Counted from the first letter of the stretch, positions 31,101 to 40,762 are shown. The stretch: DNA of 64,000 nt from Histomonas meleagridis (GCA_020186115.1 WSYJ01000164.1:1-64000); one strand, 5' to 3'. Notes: a model not told the origin generated them from the letters alone. Translations and numbers: made by a program.

Positions 31101-34100
31101 AAATTCATCCGAAATTATATAATTATTTAATGTTCCATTTTTAGGTACAATATCAATGAATTTATTACTTAACATTTCACTCAGAATTTCTTTAAATTCG
31201 TTCTTAAAAGGTAATGAAAATGCATTAAACATTGAAAATATTGCATACTTATGTAATAATATTTGATTTGGTTCTTTTTCTCTAAAGAAGTTTAAATAAG
31301 AAGCAGATAATAAAGAAAACATTGTGGTTATACATGAAGCTATAGGTATTTCCATTATTGTATTATTTGCATATTTTTCCCAAAATTTAATACATTCATT
31401 AATACATAAATTAATTGTTGGCTTAATAATCTCTGTTAATTTCGTTTGAATTTCTAACATATCAGGTATAGATATATCCATATATTCATTAAATAATATA
31501 TGGTTTTGTGTAATAATTGGTTCTGTGATAAGTTTATGTAAATGATATTGTATAATTTGTTGAATATTTAATGTCTTCTCTGAGAAAAAGATAATACCAC
31601 AACGTGAAACAGTTGCAGGTGTAGCGAAATTTAGATTTTCAACTTCAAATACTATACGTACATTTGAAGGTAATGAAATTCGTTCACCATTAGGTAATGT
31701 TAATAATTTATTATCATCTAATACAGAGTTAAGGTTTTCGACCCATTCTGGATCAACATCTCCATCGAATATTATCCAATGTCTTTTACTCATTTCATTA
31801 CGTTGATTATTAACGATAGTTCGTAATATTCTTGTAAAGATTCCATCAGTCCATTCTCTAGTAATTGGATCTAAAGAACCAAATAATGTTTCTTTAGTGA
31901 CTGATTTAGGATTTATTATATACATTTCACTTTCTTGTTGATCTAATTTAGTTAAAACTTTTAATAATATTTTACGTGCTGAAGTTTTACCTGTAGCTGT
32001 AGGTCCTACAAGCATAAAACCATGTGAAATTTGTTGGATATAATATAATTGGATGATTTTATTAATCCAAATTTCAGAATTAATTAAACCTGATTTAGAA
32101 ATTTCTTCATTAATTAAATTAATTAATTCATTTTGTGTAATAATTTCTGGTTGAATATTAGGGAATATATCATTAATAATACGCTTAAGTCGTATTAAAT
32201 CATTTGCTATTAATTTAGGATAAATGGTATTAATTATACTAGAAATTAATAATTTACTTTCATTTTCAAATCGATTTTCATCATTTTCTAAATTGTTTTG
32301 TCGAATTAATATTCCTGCATTAGTTAAAACAGATTTCATAGCTCTTAAACCAAAATCATAATGTGTTTGATGACTTAAACTTTCTTTAGCCATTGAAAAC
32401 AAAGTAACAAATTTCGGCGATAATTTTTCAGCATAAATAAAACCTTGAGAAAACAATAAAACTTCAGTAATTAATTCTAAATCTGGTCTATTCATAGCCA
32501 TAGTTCTAAACAATTGTTTTAAGTTATCTGGTAATTCAACTCTACCTGCATATCCAGGATTCATTGTAATAAATATACCTATTGATTGATTTAACGTTGT
32601 ATTTTTCCCTAATATTTCAATATTCTTTAAATTATTCTTAAGTCCGATTTGTATTGTTTGGATTTGTTGTGATACTGCTGATAACATTTGTTCATCTAAA
32701 CGATTAAATTCATCAAAACATCCCCATGAACCACATTGACATAAACCTATAAAGATTCGACCCATAGCTTTAAAATCAAATGTTTCATCACAATTAAATA
32801 CTAAAACATGTCGACCTAAATGATGTCCCATGTTTTTAACTGTTTCTGTCTTACCTGTACCTGCAGGACCAAAAGGACTACCACCCATTTTAGCATATAA
32901 TGCTTGAGCCATTGTCAAATATACTCTATCTGTTAAAGGTGTACGTACTAAAGAAGGTATTAACCCTAAATATTCAAATCCATAATTAAAGATTGCATCA
33001 CCAATTTTAATAATTAATTCACCATTTGAATAATTATGATAATAACGTAAGAATCGTGTCCATTCAAATGAGTTTGTACTTGTAATATTTTCTAATTCTC
33101 GTAATAAATTACGTTGATGTACTGATTCAGTAATTAATTGTTGGACTATAAATCGTAATACATTTGTTAAATCTGTATATACTAATTGACTTAATAATTC
33201 GATAAATTTAACAATATCTTCAATGATTTTATTTATGTTATTTTTGGTGATACATAACTCAGTTATATTTGTAGAAATTATGAAAAATGATAAAAGTATA
33301 ATTTGTGCTGGATATTTCTCTATAAATTGTTTAAGATTTTCAAGTGTCATATTTTCCCAAAATTGTTCAAATTCTTTAACAGAAGTTAATAAAATTTGTT
33401 TTAATGTATTTCGCATTTCATTTTCTAAATCATTTAATGTTTGATATATCGCTGAATTAATTTGTATTGGATTCTTTAATAAGATCGATTCACCTTTATT
33501 ACATTCCATTTTAATAATTTGATTATTTTCTACAATTACACCTGAAATCCCTTCAAACATTTTATTAAAATGTCTTTGAATTTCTTGAATCGCTGAACTT
33601 TTACCGATAATTTCAAGTAAATCTTCATCACCAATAAAGAAGAAACGTGGGAAATAACTTCTTTGTTTTTCTAAGTAATCACTTAAATCTTTTTGTAATA
33701 ATAACAATGATTCATTTAAGTTTTGTAATATTAAATTAATGTTTGGAATTGTTAATATTTTAATTACGAATTTTAAGTTTATAGCTCTTTTAATTAAAGT
33801 AATTATATCTTTTTCACATTTCTTAAATATTGTTGTAGCTTTAGTTAAAATAGATTTAATATCAGAAGATACAAATATACCTTCCAAATATATAAAATGT
33901 CGTTGTACATCAAGCCATTCATCTAATAATACTTGTAATTGATTAAGTTTTGTTTCCCATATAATTGCTTGTTCTCTAAACACATTATAAAATGGTGATG
34001 TTTGCATTGCTGTTAAAAAGTTTAAATGATCATTAATTGTTGTTAATATTATATCCCAACCTTTAATTAATTGTTTACCTTTATAATCATAAAATTCAAA

Positions 34101-37100
34101 TTCTAATGTATCCCAAGTTTGATTAAGTTGTTCAAGATATTGATATAATGAGAATTCTCCTTGTGCATTACGTAATAATTCGGCGAAAAATGTTTCGTTT
34201 TTAATTAAATCTAATGATATTATATCATTAACAGTCATTTTATCAATGTTTATATTCATTTTAAATTCAGTTGATACCTTTTGCCAATGACGAGCTAAAA
34301 TTGCTGGTGATTTAAGGTTTTCAATTGTTGGATATATTAATAAAATATTTTTAAGTTTTTGATTAAAATATGACCATGATTCATATTGTCTAACTATGTT
34401 TGACATGTTTTGTAATTTATCAATTAATTGTTGAATCTTTGTTTTAAATTCAATTGGTATTAATGTTAAAAATGGTTGTTGTAATATAATATTTAATTTG
34501 TTCCATATAACTAATAATAAGTTCCATACTTCTATCATCGAATTACAATCATCAATCATAGCTTCTAGTGTAGAATTTGTTAAAATCGTTAAATGTAATG
34601 CTTCTCGTGCTGATAGAATTTCATTCCAAGAATTTTGTAATTCATTAAATTTATTTTTATAGTCTTGTAATATGTTTAATGCTTTATCTGGATTAATATC
34701 TCCATTTAAAGGCTTTTCAATATCCCATTTCTTTTTAATAGTTAATGTTAAGTTTAATAATGTTGAACATTCTTCTTCGACTTGTGTACAAAAGATTTGA
34801 TTATTTTTATCAATTTCATTTTTACGAGTTATATAAATTTGATTAAATATATCAATTGATGAAATTAATTTTATATAATTTTCATTTTTATAAATTTTTT
34901 GTGTATTAGTAATTGATGGTATTATTATATCCCAATTAACTTTCTTAGTTGAACATTCTTTAAATGAATTTAAATAAGAAGAAAGTTCTTTAGCTTTGAA
35001 TGGTATTGGCATTTCAAGGATTTCACGTGATTTTTGTATTTCTTCGAATAAATTCAAAATAATTTTATTCGAAATGAATTTAATATTATTAATTACATAA
35101 TCTTTCCAAATATTTAATCTTTCGATTGAATTCTTTTGGATATTTATTGTATCTATAGTTATTAAACTAATTGATTTTTTAGTTGAAGAATTTTGGATAT
35201 CTTTTAATTCATTTTCTAATTCATTATATAGTTCTAACCATTGAATAATATCATCTTCGAAATTAATAGAATTCGGTTCATTCATAAATAATATTTCCAA
35301 ATTATTCCATTTTTCACAATATTTCCGAACTTCATTTATTAATGAGTTAATTAATTGATAAATTTTATATATATAATCATAAGGAATTGGAATTATTTCT
35401 TGATATAATGGCATTTTTGTAGAATTTAATGTACATATTTGATTTTGTAATAAATAACTATTAATTTGTGATGAAAATTTCCGATTAATTAATGAATGAA
35501 TATTTTCTAATGAAGGATTTATTATAATTTTATTTGATGATTGAATGATTTTAATATTAATATTAAAATTGGGTTTAATTTTATTGGATAATATATCGAT
35601 CCATAATAAACAAGTTTCATTAATTTTTCGTATTAATAATTTCGATATTCTTTGATTTAATTCATTTACAAAGATTTCATCATTTGTCATTTTACTCCAA
35701 AATAATTGATCAACATTAGTCATTGTTATTGCTAAATATTCTTTTAACTCATCAAATGTTTGAGAATTTTCTATTTTTTGTATATTTTCATTAATTTTAT
35801 CCAAAATTTCTTTTGCATTTTTCATAGTAACATTAAATTCGGAAATAGTTAACGCAAATTTTTGTGAATATTCTTGAATTTCTTGTGAATTCCATTTTAG
35901 ATTATATCCATTTTGTATTAAATTATAAATGATTTGTATTTCATTTGCAGCAATTTTTTCAGTAATTACATCAAAACTTTCGATAATATTAATAAATGTC
36001 GTTAAACTTTCTTGAATATTTACATATGAACGAAAACTTTCATTAATTTTCGACATATTATAAATAACATCAAAAGATTTAATTAAATTAAATTGATTTA
36101 ATGTTCTAAATGTTAAAATCGCATTTAAATTAAATTGTGAATAATTACATTTAATATTTTTCTTATTATTAATAGTTTCGATAACAAATATATTTTTGTT
36201 TAATATATCATCGGCTGAAAATGATATTGTTGAAATGATTTTATCTAAGTTACACCATTTAGTTGCAGAATCATTACATTCTTTAAGTTTAGAGATAAGT
36301 TGTTGACATTCATTTGTATCTTTCCATTTCTCTCCTATTACATCATTTAACATTTCTTCATATTTCTTTAATTGTCCAATAATATGATAATAATGTAATA
36401 ACTTTGCAGAGTCTGATGTTAATCCTTTAATTTGCATATACATCATTATAGGTAACTTTTGGATATTAACAAATTCTTTTTTCTTAAATTCTTCAAGTTG
36501 TTCATATATTTGTAATATGAAATTATGTTCAAATTGATGTACACATGATTGAATTGTTGGTCTACGAACAAATGATTTATATTTCACAAAGATATTTCTT
36601 GTCTCTGATATGTTTTTACAATTAGAAAGTATTGAATAAATCTTTTGACCAATTTCATTTTCGATTTTTTCTAAGTTCTTTTTATATTCATTTAATGATG
36701 AATTCCATTTTTTATTTGATTCTTTCGAATATTCGAAATATGAAAAATTAAGTAATAATGAAAATGATTGTTCTAATGGTACTAATATTGTTTCAATGTT
36801 TAACTCATCCATTGATTGAATTTGGTGTATTAATTGATTATAATCGATTTTAATGTTACAGAATTCTAAGATTTGATTCATATATTGTGATCGATTTAAT
36901 GATATTTCTTGAAGTTTTTGTTTGATTTGTAAATGTTCTTTCGTAATAATTTCAATCATTTCATTCTCTTTAATGTTCCATTGATCATTAACAATATTAA
37001 TTAATTCTTTCGTGTTTTCAAAACTTTGTGGTGATAAATGAATAAATGAAATTTTGGACAAAACTTTACTGAAATTAAATAATGAAAAATCATTAAAAAG

Positions 37101-38045
37101 TGTATATATTTGTACAATTTTGTCGACTTTTGGACATCGATTAAAAAATGATGTTAAAAAATTATATACATTAATTAACTTATCATTAAAATCCATTAGC
37201 GTTTGACATTCGAGATATATATCAATGTTAAATTGGGAAATCGCTTCAGAAAATGGTTTAATTTCAGTTAAATATTTTGATGTTTCTTCAGATAAATTTT
37301 GAATATATTCGGGAAATGATTTGCGATATTTCTCAATGATATCAAGCAAATTGGAATTAAGTAATTTGGTGATTTGTGATTCAATCGTTTGAAGATGATT
37401 AGAAAGTTGTGGCCAAAAATTAATTTCATTTTGTAATGTTTCAAATTTGGGTGGCGATTTGGCATAATTATTAATGGATCCTACAACGGTCTGCCATTTA
37501 TCTATTGCTGATAATATTGATGACTCTTGTGTAATAGAAAGTTGATCAGAAGATGTGATATCAAATAATTCTGGACTTATGTCTAAAATAGGCTCTGGAA
37601 GATTAGACTTATGTTGAAACCTACTTGCAGCAATCTCAAAATTAGATAAAGAATCAATTACACCTTTAGCTAAATTATCATTGGTTGAGGCTGAACTCTG
37701 TAAAAGTGGTAAAAAGAAATTCCCTACAATATTTTGGAAGAAAGAAATTGCATTTTCTTCTGTTAATGAGACAATTGAAATTAATGATTGGAAATTTTGA
37801 TTTGGTAACTCAACTGGTTGCTTTTGACAGATTAAAATAGGTCCTTTTGAATATTCAAATGATGTCTGTAATACAAAAGGATCTCCTTTTTGTGCCATTA
37901 AAAATGTTTTCGATGGATTTTCTATAAATTCCTTTAAATCTTCTTCATATTCTTGGACTATATTGCTTACTTGGAATTTCCCAAACATTGAAGTTAATGC
38001 TGGTGTTAAATATTGAAGAAGATCTTCTGGAACAAGAGTATTCAT
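25182..38045 (-). CDS. DYNC1H1: Cytoplasmic dynein 1-type heavy chain
   Basis: A minus-end microtubule motor of 4287 residues in one uninterrupted frame. Four P-loops are visible: AAA1 'GPAGTGKTE' at residue 1726, AAA2 'GPTATGKTS' at 2014, AAA3 'GQNGIGKRS' at 2361 and AAA4 'GLSGTGKS' at 2686. The AAA1 region ('VLVFNCDETFDFKAMGRIF', 'WGCFDEFNRLDEQMLSAVSQ') has the CDETFDF and FNRL.E.MLSAVSQQ signature of cytoplasmic dynein 1, rather than the NCSEGLDY of axonemal chains or the CDEGID of IFT dynein. A coiled-coil stalk follows AAA4 (about 2900-3250), then AAA5-6 and the C-terminal domain. AAA3 has Lys-Arg in place of Lys-Thr/Ser. The tail is about 180 residues shorter than the human chain. It has 53 bp between its ATG and the divergent bromodomain gene. 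Confidence 0.95.
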   Translation of the reverse strand: MNTLVPEDLLQYLTPALTSMFGKFQVSNIVQEYEEDLKEFIENPSKTFLMAQKGDPFVLQTSFEYSKGPILICQKQPVELPNQNFQSLISIVSLTEENAISFFQNIVGNFFLPLLQSSASTNDNLAKGVIDSLSNFEIAASRFQHKSNLPEPILDISPELFDITSSDQLSITQESSILSAIDKWQTVVGSINNYAKSPPKFETLQNEINFWPQLSNHLQTIESQITKLLNSNLLDIIEKYRKSFPEYIQNLSEETSKYLTEIKPFSEAISQFNIDIYLECQTLMDFNDKLINVYNFLTSFFNRCPKVDKIVQIYTLFNDFSLFNFSKVLSKISFIHLSPQSFENTKELINIVNDQWNIKENEMIEIITKEHLQIKQKLQEISLNRSQYMNQILEFCNIKIDYNQLIHQIQSMDELNIETILVPLEQSFSLLLNFSYFEYSKESNKKWNSSLNEYKKNLEKIENEIGQKIYSILSNCKNISETRNIFVKYKSFVRRPTIQSCVHQFEHNFILQIYEQLEEFKKKEFVNIQKLPIMMYMQIKGLTSDSAKLLHYYHIIGQLKKYEEMLNDVIGEKWKDTNECQQLISKLKECNDSATKWCNLDKIISTISFSADDILNKNIFVIETINNKKNIKCNYSQFNLNAILTFRTLNQFNLIKSFDVIYNMSKINESFRSYVNIQESLTTFINIIESFDVITEKIAANEIQIIYNLIQNGYNLKWNSQEIQEYSQKFALTISEFNVTMKNAKEILDKINENIQKIENSQTFDELKEYLAITMTNVDQLFWSKMTNDEIFVNELNQRISKLLIRKINETCLLWIDILSNKIKPNFNINIKIIQSSNKIIINPSLENIHSLINRKFSSQINSYLLQNQICTLNSTKMPLYQEIIPIPYDYIYKIYQLINSLINEVRKYCEKWNNLEILFMNEPNSINFEDDIIQWLELYNELENELKDIQNSSTKKSISLITIDTINIQKNSIERLNIWKDYVINNIKFISNKIILNLFEEIQKSREILEMPIPFKAKELSSYLNSFKECSTKKVNWDIIIPSITNTQKIYKNENYIKLISSIDIFNQIYITRKNEIDKNNQIFCTQVEEECSTLLNLTLTIKKKWDIEKPLNGDINPDKALNILQDYKNKFNELQNSWNEILSAREALHLTILTNSTLEAMIDDCNSMIEVWNLLLVIWNKLNIILQQPFLTLIPIEFKTKIQQLIDKLQNMSNIVRQYESWSYFNQKLKNILLIYPTIENLKSPAILARHWQKVSTEFKMNINIDKMTVNDIISLDLIKNETFFAELLRNAQGEFSLYQYLEQLNQTWDTLEFEFYDYKGKQLIKGWDIILTTINDHLNFLTAMQTSPFYNVFREQAIIWETKLNQLQVLLDEWLDVQRHFIYLEGIFVSSDIKSILTKATTIFKKCEKDIITLIKRAINLKFVIKILTIPNINLILQNLNESLLLLQKDLSDYLEKQRSYFPRFFFIGDEDLLEIIGKSSAIQEIQRHFNKMFEGISGVIVENNQIIKMECNKGESILLKNPIQINSAIYQTLNDLENEMRNTLKQILLTSVKEFEQFWENMTLENLKQFIEKYPAQIILLSFFIISTNITELCITKNNINKIIEDIVKFIELLSQLVYTDLTNVLRFIVQQLITESVHQRNLLRELENITSTNSFEWTRFLRYYHNYSNGELIIKIGDAIFNYGFEYLGLIPSLVRTPLTDRVYLTMAQALYAKMGGSPFGPAGTGKTETVKNMGHHLGRHVLVFNCDETFDFKAMGRIFIGLCQCGSWGCFDEFNRLDEQMLSAVSQQIQTIQIGLKNNLKNIEILGKNTTLNQSIGIFITMNPGYAGRVELPDNLKQLFRTMAMNRPDLELITEVLLFSQGFIYAEKLSPKFVTLFSMAKESLSHQTHYDFGLRAMKSVLTNAGILIRQNNLENDENRFENESKLLISSIINTIYPKLIANDLIRLKRIINDIFPNIQPEIITQNELINLINEEISKSGLINSEIWINKIIQLYYIQQISHGFMLVGPTATGKTSARKILLKVLTKLDQQESEMYIINPKSVTKETLFGSLDPITREWTDGIFTRILRTIVNNQRNEMSKRHWIIFDGDVDPEWVENLNSVLDDNKLLTLPNGERISLPSNVRIVFEVENLNFATPATVSRCGIIFFSEKTLNIQQIIQYHLHKLITEPIITQNHILFNEYMDISIPDMLEIQTKLTEIIKPTINLCINECIKFWEKYANNTIMEIPIASCITTMFSLLSASYLNFFREKEPNQILLHKYAIFSMFNAFSLPFKNEFKEILSEMLSNKFIDIVPKNGTLNNYIISDEFEDWINLNEINYENNNENDYIITPYNELYKKLINMIMIGGNSIILCGQNGIGKRSLLQNSFVNYSEIQTIRINFSNFSTIDYVLSTFEQFCIYQKTSYVTKLKPKITNNFIIFECINLTLPSLDKFGTQRIIEFLRQILEFNGFWHPQKREWIQLENIIFESVCTPSTEYGRVKLNSRFLRHTTIFNIDTPTIKSIKQILLNILSKFDNINQEIITNVILEYYNEFIEHFKGNENVFYHINLRDIIIWINSYKYILNLSDGYDKPHLLYYEGLRVFNDRLINIDEKNWAKDTLKSIILKYFENTDLTLYDNDINYTNLINQEFLPYDIDTIKNKLQKDYSDENLVFFDECINLITKIENSLIQPNGHLYLIGLSGTGKSILTTFISKYLNMKVFKLNVTKDYTINNFDSDLRKILKTSLEEKVCFIIKENDIILPIFTERLNVLLTEYLIPGLFTGDELNSLLNNIKEIAHSNGQLLDNEESLINFYLERIKNNLHIIFTSNSAILNINQTEIMFPSLFNQCNIIWIGKWSNLSLKLFAEQILNKNELEITDNLINSMIKIHSLSIKTSESLPINNYVSPRYFFDFIKVYCYIFINKREKLNNEQQHLSNGLNKLEETQIEVTKMGKELALKQTQLKEKDKLAEQKLEEILKDKQVTTSKQEEAQKIKVIIDEKKKVIDKDKSKAMAELAEVTPIIEEAKSSVSNIKKSNLDEIRRLTQPPDVIKNVLQAVLQLLDINAPNWTSIRKVISGDQFIKTILEFKVENIPQSTIKKVQHLLDSTDLTYEKAQRASQACGPLFKWLSANIRYLSILESTEPLREKVKALESEASIFEKKHEELSKTINEFEEKLQKLTSEYKVLLSECEKTRKESEQIQVKLNRAKHLLSSLTNETKRWAERKITFQNEQQSLIGNSLLSSAFISYCGFLEQQKRMDSLNEWMIVLDQNNIKYSEDYQFCDFMIEPENLINWSAKQLPKDDLCIQNAIILTTENLRTPFIIDPAGQATQFIMNLYKGIIRTSFNDKKFPKTFESCVRFGTPILIEDGEQIDPLILPILSKEYKKVNGRIILELNHNEIDISPSFKMFIITRDTDFSPQPSLSSLTTIINFSVTSLSLYSQCLTRLLQFKLPDIEKRRKELHESLAEMQIDLRNLEEKMLNVFSTTKGEILENDELLYLLEDIKKESIRIEQKVNETNLTLQEITQVSEKYSPVAKVSTSLYFAIKDMSLIHFMYQFSLQFFWSIFDKIIIKADEVNELIELISKGLFINVSYSLLNKHISILGFRFSQIILDYKGIKIDEQLFDIAIRGTLINGNEPDFIKKVNNDITFNDWINSDTPEQNIPESILQILKSENENPSIILLKVLVIIRKFKPDRIISTINLFIKESFEFDINDIPPLNIINISNETQPNIPILLCSSIGYDPSELIENNSLRPIISLAIGSSDSYSSIEESVQLASQKGNWIIIKNIHLAPLWTRKFVKNIQNIQCNPQFRIFLTTEINPKVGSNIFRLCHIIVFESSTGIRSNLQRVITNGFQWPNIPKERSKLVINFLLLHSIIMERLRYEKLGWNKSYEFNDNDLLFTIQISLRWIEAIANGRSHINEEQIPWYAIRYLISYCIYGGRIDLNSDQRILINLSKLLFKGNIELGDNSLSLPDEINNINELQNWVSTLSYNESPEFLWLPKNSGKFLFMQKGNEILQQILTINIGSITKNNMESKRSNFIQMLFGQWLEKLNNNNVIINNENNINSLIHLIILDEINSINETRNIIINDINEIINTFNNNNILTQRYLNIINDLERSIIPKDWNQHNFNCNNLTTWINDFCLRINHLNDIINNKNDKICLGLLKSPESLINAAKQTAANINKWPIEKIRMKISTDLQKSKNESEITITELQTLNANWNKKCLIPSDDVTGNINELLITWTIDELNENENNVLVPWFMTKNKSRLVLEVEMPVDENKSKLWWTVRNPSIILQPKGI

Positions 38046-38098
38046 TTGAAGACGTTTATGTCAGCGGCCGTTAATATGCTCCAAAAAGTGACAAACTG
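38046..38098. promoter_or_regulatory. 53-bp bidirectional promoter, dynein / bromodomain gene
   Basis: The whole space between two divergent start codons. It contains CGGCCGTTAATATG (38065-38078), identical to 9671-9684, carrying a Myb-type TAACGG core on the minus strand. GTCACTTTTTGG on the minus strand (about 38083-38094) contains TCACT, an initiator-like sequence. Confidence 0.6.
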
Positions 38099-39340
38099 AT
38101 GAATAAAAAAGAAAAGAAAGAAAAAACTAGAAAACCTAAAAGACTTTTAAGATTTACAACCACTCAAGAATCTGCTATTCCTCCACCATTAAAAATTAAT
38201 TTTAAATATAGTGGTGTTCGTACCCAAGGAACTAGAATTACATTATCTATTGGAAAACGTGATCCAAATGCTCCACCAAGAGTTCCACCATCGCCAGCAC
38301 TTGTTAAAGCTATCAATGATTTAGTCAAGAAGGTTTCCCAAAAAGATATTCAAAAAATTTTTGCTCAACCAGTAACTGAAGATATAGCTCCTGGCTATTT
38401 TTCAATTGTTAAACATCCAATGGACCTTTCTACAATCAAATCCAAAATTCATGATGATGAGTATCAATCTCTTCAACAATTTAAAGATGATATGTACTTA
38501 ATGTTTAACAATTGTATGACTTACAATCCACCAGGAAGCTTTGTTTTCAAAGAAGGATCTACCATCTTACAATTTTTCCGAAAACAACTCAAACTTGTTA
38601 AAAAACAATTAAAAGGAGAAACTCCCCATACACTTTCCTCTTCTTCTCGTACATTATCTAATGACACAACTCAAACAACATCTATTTTTGAAAACTTAGA
38701 TATTCCTGTTATTTTTGAAGAGACAAAATCTCATACAACCGATGTCCAAACCTTCCCAGATACTCTAGGTTTATACTTTTCTCCTTCAACAAATGAAAGT
38801 GATCTACCAAGATTCAAAAGTTTATGTTCTGCAATCAGCAATTCAGCAGACATTCGTAGCTCACTTCATACTATACAAGAAAGGTTCGGTAGCCTTGTAC
38901 TCGAGGACGCATTACGTAGGTTAGGCGGCCTCTCAGAAGCATTTCAAATCGATAAAGCATTACTTGAATCGGCAATGAGTTCAACCGCCGATAACCGCCA
39001 GTTCATCGGAATCGATGAAGTTCCTGTTCCTTATGATTATCTTGTTAATCTTGCTAGAGAGTTACCGGATATCCCATTAGATTCAGTGCGATCATACAAA
39101 GATATTGAAAATGATCTACTTGAACAAAACCTCCGGTTAATGTTGTTTTATAATAATTGTATGAAACATTGGGGATCTGAATTAAGTGAAGCAAAAAAAG
39201 AGGTCATGAAAAACATAAGACAGAACATAGTAAAAATAGTAAAGGAAATGCCACCTTCAAAAGTATTTGCATTAAATACAGCTCCTGATAAAAATAGAGA
39301 TTTGTCTATTCTCGGTGAAATACTGAAAAGTACATTGTGA
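38099..39340 (+). CDS. Bromodomain protein, BRD7/9-like
   Basis: 413 residues. A basic N-terminus ('KKEKKEKTRKPKRLLR') is followed by a bromodomain at about residues 65-170 with 'DIAPGYFSIVKHPMDLSTIK' and 'MYLMFNNCMTYNPPGS'; Asn143 is the expected acetyl-lysine contact. 'IAPGY..I.KHPMD' is closest, from memory, to BRD7/BRD9 and BRPF. The C-terminal 200 residues are helical ('SLVLEDALRRLGGLSEAF', 'VPYDYLVNLAREL'), unlike any domain I can name; BRD7/9 also carry a helical C-terminal region. It probably reads histone acetylation in a remodelling or acetyltransferase complex. The stop is TGA. Confidence 0.85.
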   Translation: MNKKEKKEKTRKPKRLLRFTTTQESAIPPPLKINFKYSGVRTQGTRITLSIGKRDPNAPPRVPPSPALVKAINDLVKKVSQKDIQKIFAQPVTEDIAPGYFSIVKHPMDLSTIKSKIHDDEYQSLQQFKDDMYLMFNNCMTYNPPGSFVFKEGSTILQFFRKQLKLVKKQLKGETPHTLSSSSRTLSNDTTQTTSIFENLDIPVIFEETKSHTTDVQTFPDTLGLYFSPSTNESDLPRFKSLCSAISNSADIRSSLHTIQERFGSLVLEDALRRLGGLSEAFQIDKALLESAMSSTADNRQFIGIDEVPVPYDYLVNLARELPDIPLDSVRSYKDIENDLLEQNLRLMLFYNNCMKHWGSELSEAKKEVMKNIRQNIVKIVKEMPPSKVFALNTAPDKNRDLSILGEILKSTL

Positions 39341-39619
39341 ATCAAATAAATAAAATAATACATATAAAATCTTTTCGAATAAGTGTAAAATATTTCTTTT
39401 ACGATAAAATTTTTACTATATTTTCATCCTTGATTTGTTTCTATTGTGATTCACAAAAACGAAAATCAAATACTTACATAAGCCTTTCTGAATCTATTTT
39501 ATCTTTACATGCTTGCAAAAGCACAGAGAATTCTTCTAATTATTCGACGTGAATTCAAATCCAAAGTGAGACTTGGCTAAATAATAATTCAAAAAGTTGT
39601 CGAAATATGCCTTCAAATC
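39341..39619. other. Short intergenic region before tyrosyl-tRNA synthetase
   Basis: Spacer of about 280 bp between two plus-strand genes. The final bases before the next ATG read ATGCCTTCAAATC. Confidence 0.4.
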
Positions 39620-40693
39620 ATGGAATTGACTGAGTGTGTTTGGGTTATGGACCATAACAAAAATATGTCAACCCTCACAACACAACAAAGAAAGGAAATT
39701 CTCTTGTCAATTGCTGAAGATGCTCAAGGCGTCGAAAAGCTTGATGAATTTTTAGAAACACATCCAACATTCCGCGCATATAACGGGTTTGAACCAAGTG
39801 GCAGAATGCATATTGCTCAAGCTTTAACAACATCCATTAATGCTAATGCTATAATTAAGGCAGGAGGAACAATGGTTCTCTACATTGCAGATATTTTTGC
39901 AAAGCTCAATCACAAAATGAATGGAAACTTAGAATGGATACATGATGTTGGTGTTTATTTCATTGAAGTTTTTCGTGCCTGTGGCATGGATCTCAATCAT
40001 GTTGAGTTTATCTGGTCAATGGAATTTATCAAAGCTCATCAAAAAGAATATTTTGAACTTGTTAACAAGATATCTGAGTTTGCCACACTTAATCGTATCA
40101 AGCGTACAGTTCAAATCATGGGACGTAAAGAAGGTGATAATTTATCACTTTCTCAATTTATCTATCCTTGCATGCAAGCTGCTGACGTTTTCATGCTTGG
40201 CGTAGATTTCTGCCAACTTGGTGTTGACCAAAGAAAAGTTAACATGCTTGCAATTGAATATGCAAATTCAATCAAGCGAACACCACCAATGATTCTTTCA
40301 CACCACATGCTTATGGGTCTCAAAGGTGCTGAGCTAAAGATGAGTAAGAGTGATCCAGATAGTGCTATTTTCATTGAAGATACAACTGAAGAGATCTACC
40401 GTAAAATCGGAATTGCAGCATGCCCACTAGAGCCATCGAAGAACCCTCTCTTTGAGTACTTGAAATACATCATATTGAGGCGATTTGACGAGGTTACACT
40501 TTGTGGTAAGACATACACAAGTCCTGAACAAGTACAACAAGACTTCCCAGAAATTCTTAAGAACGAGAAACAATTTAGAGAAGATGTTGCCAAATATGTC
40601 GATATGCTGATACAACCAATAAGAGACCACTTTAAGACACCAGAACTTCAGGAACTTTTGAAGAGAATCGCAACATACAGAGTCACACGCTAA
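39620..40693 (+). CDS. YARS: Tyrosyl-tRNA synthetase (cytosolic)
   Basis: A class I aminoacyl-tRNA synthetase charging tRNA-Tyr; 357 residues. The HIGH-type motif is 'GFEPSGRMHIAQ', and the KMSKS loop is 'AELKMSKSDPDSAIFIEDT', the form seen in eukaryotic/archaeal TyrRS. 'QLGVDQRKVNMLAIEYA' is the conserved QvGvDQRK. Only the catalytic core and a compact anticodon domain are present; the EMAPII-like extension of animal enzymes is absent. A second in-frame ATG at 39668 ('MSTLTTQQRKEILLS') may be the true start, since the first 16 residues are not conserved in character. Confidence 0.93.
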   Translation: MELTECVWVMDHNKNMSTLTTQQRKEILLSIAEDAQGVEKLDEFLETHPTFRAYNGFEPSGRMHIAQALTTSINANAIIKAGGTMVLYIADIFAKLNHKMNGNLEWIHDVGVYFIEVFRACGMDLNHVEFIWSMEFIKAHQKEYFELVNKISEFATLNRIKRTVQIMGRKEGDNLSLSQFIYPCMQAADVFMLGVDFCQLGVDQRKVNMLAIEYANSIKRTPPMILSHHMLMGLKGAELKMSKSDPDSAIFIEDTTEEIYRKIGIAACPLEPSKNPLFEYLKYIILRRFDEVTLCGKTYTSPEQVQQDFPEILKNEKQFREDVAKYVDMLIQPIRDHFKTPELQELLKRIATYRVTR

Positions 40694-40762
40694 GTAAAGT
40701 TTATAGCTAAAACACAATTAGAAACATTTTTATATTTTGTAAAGTAGTCAATTAGACATCCA

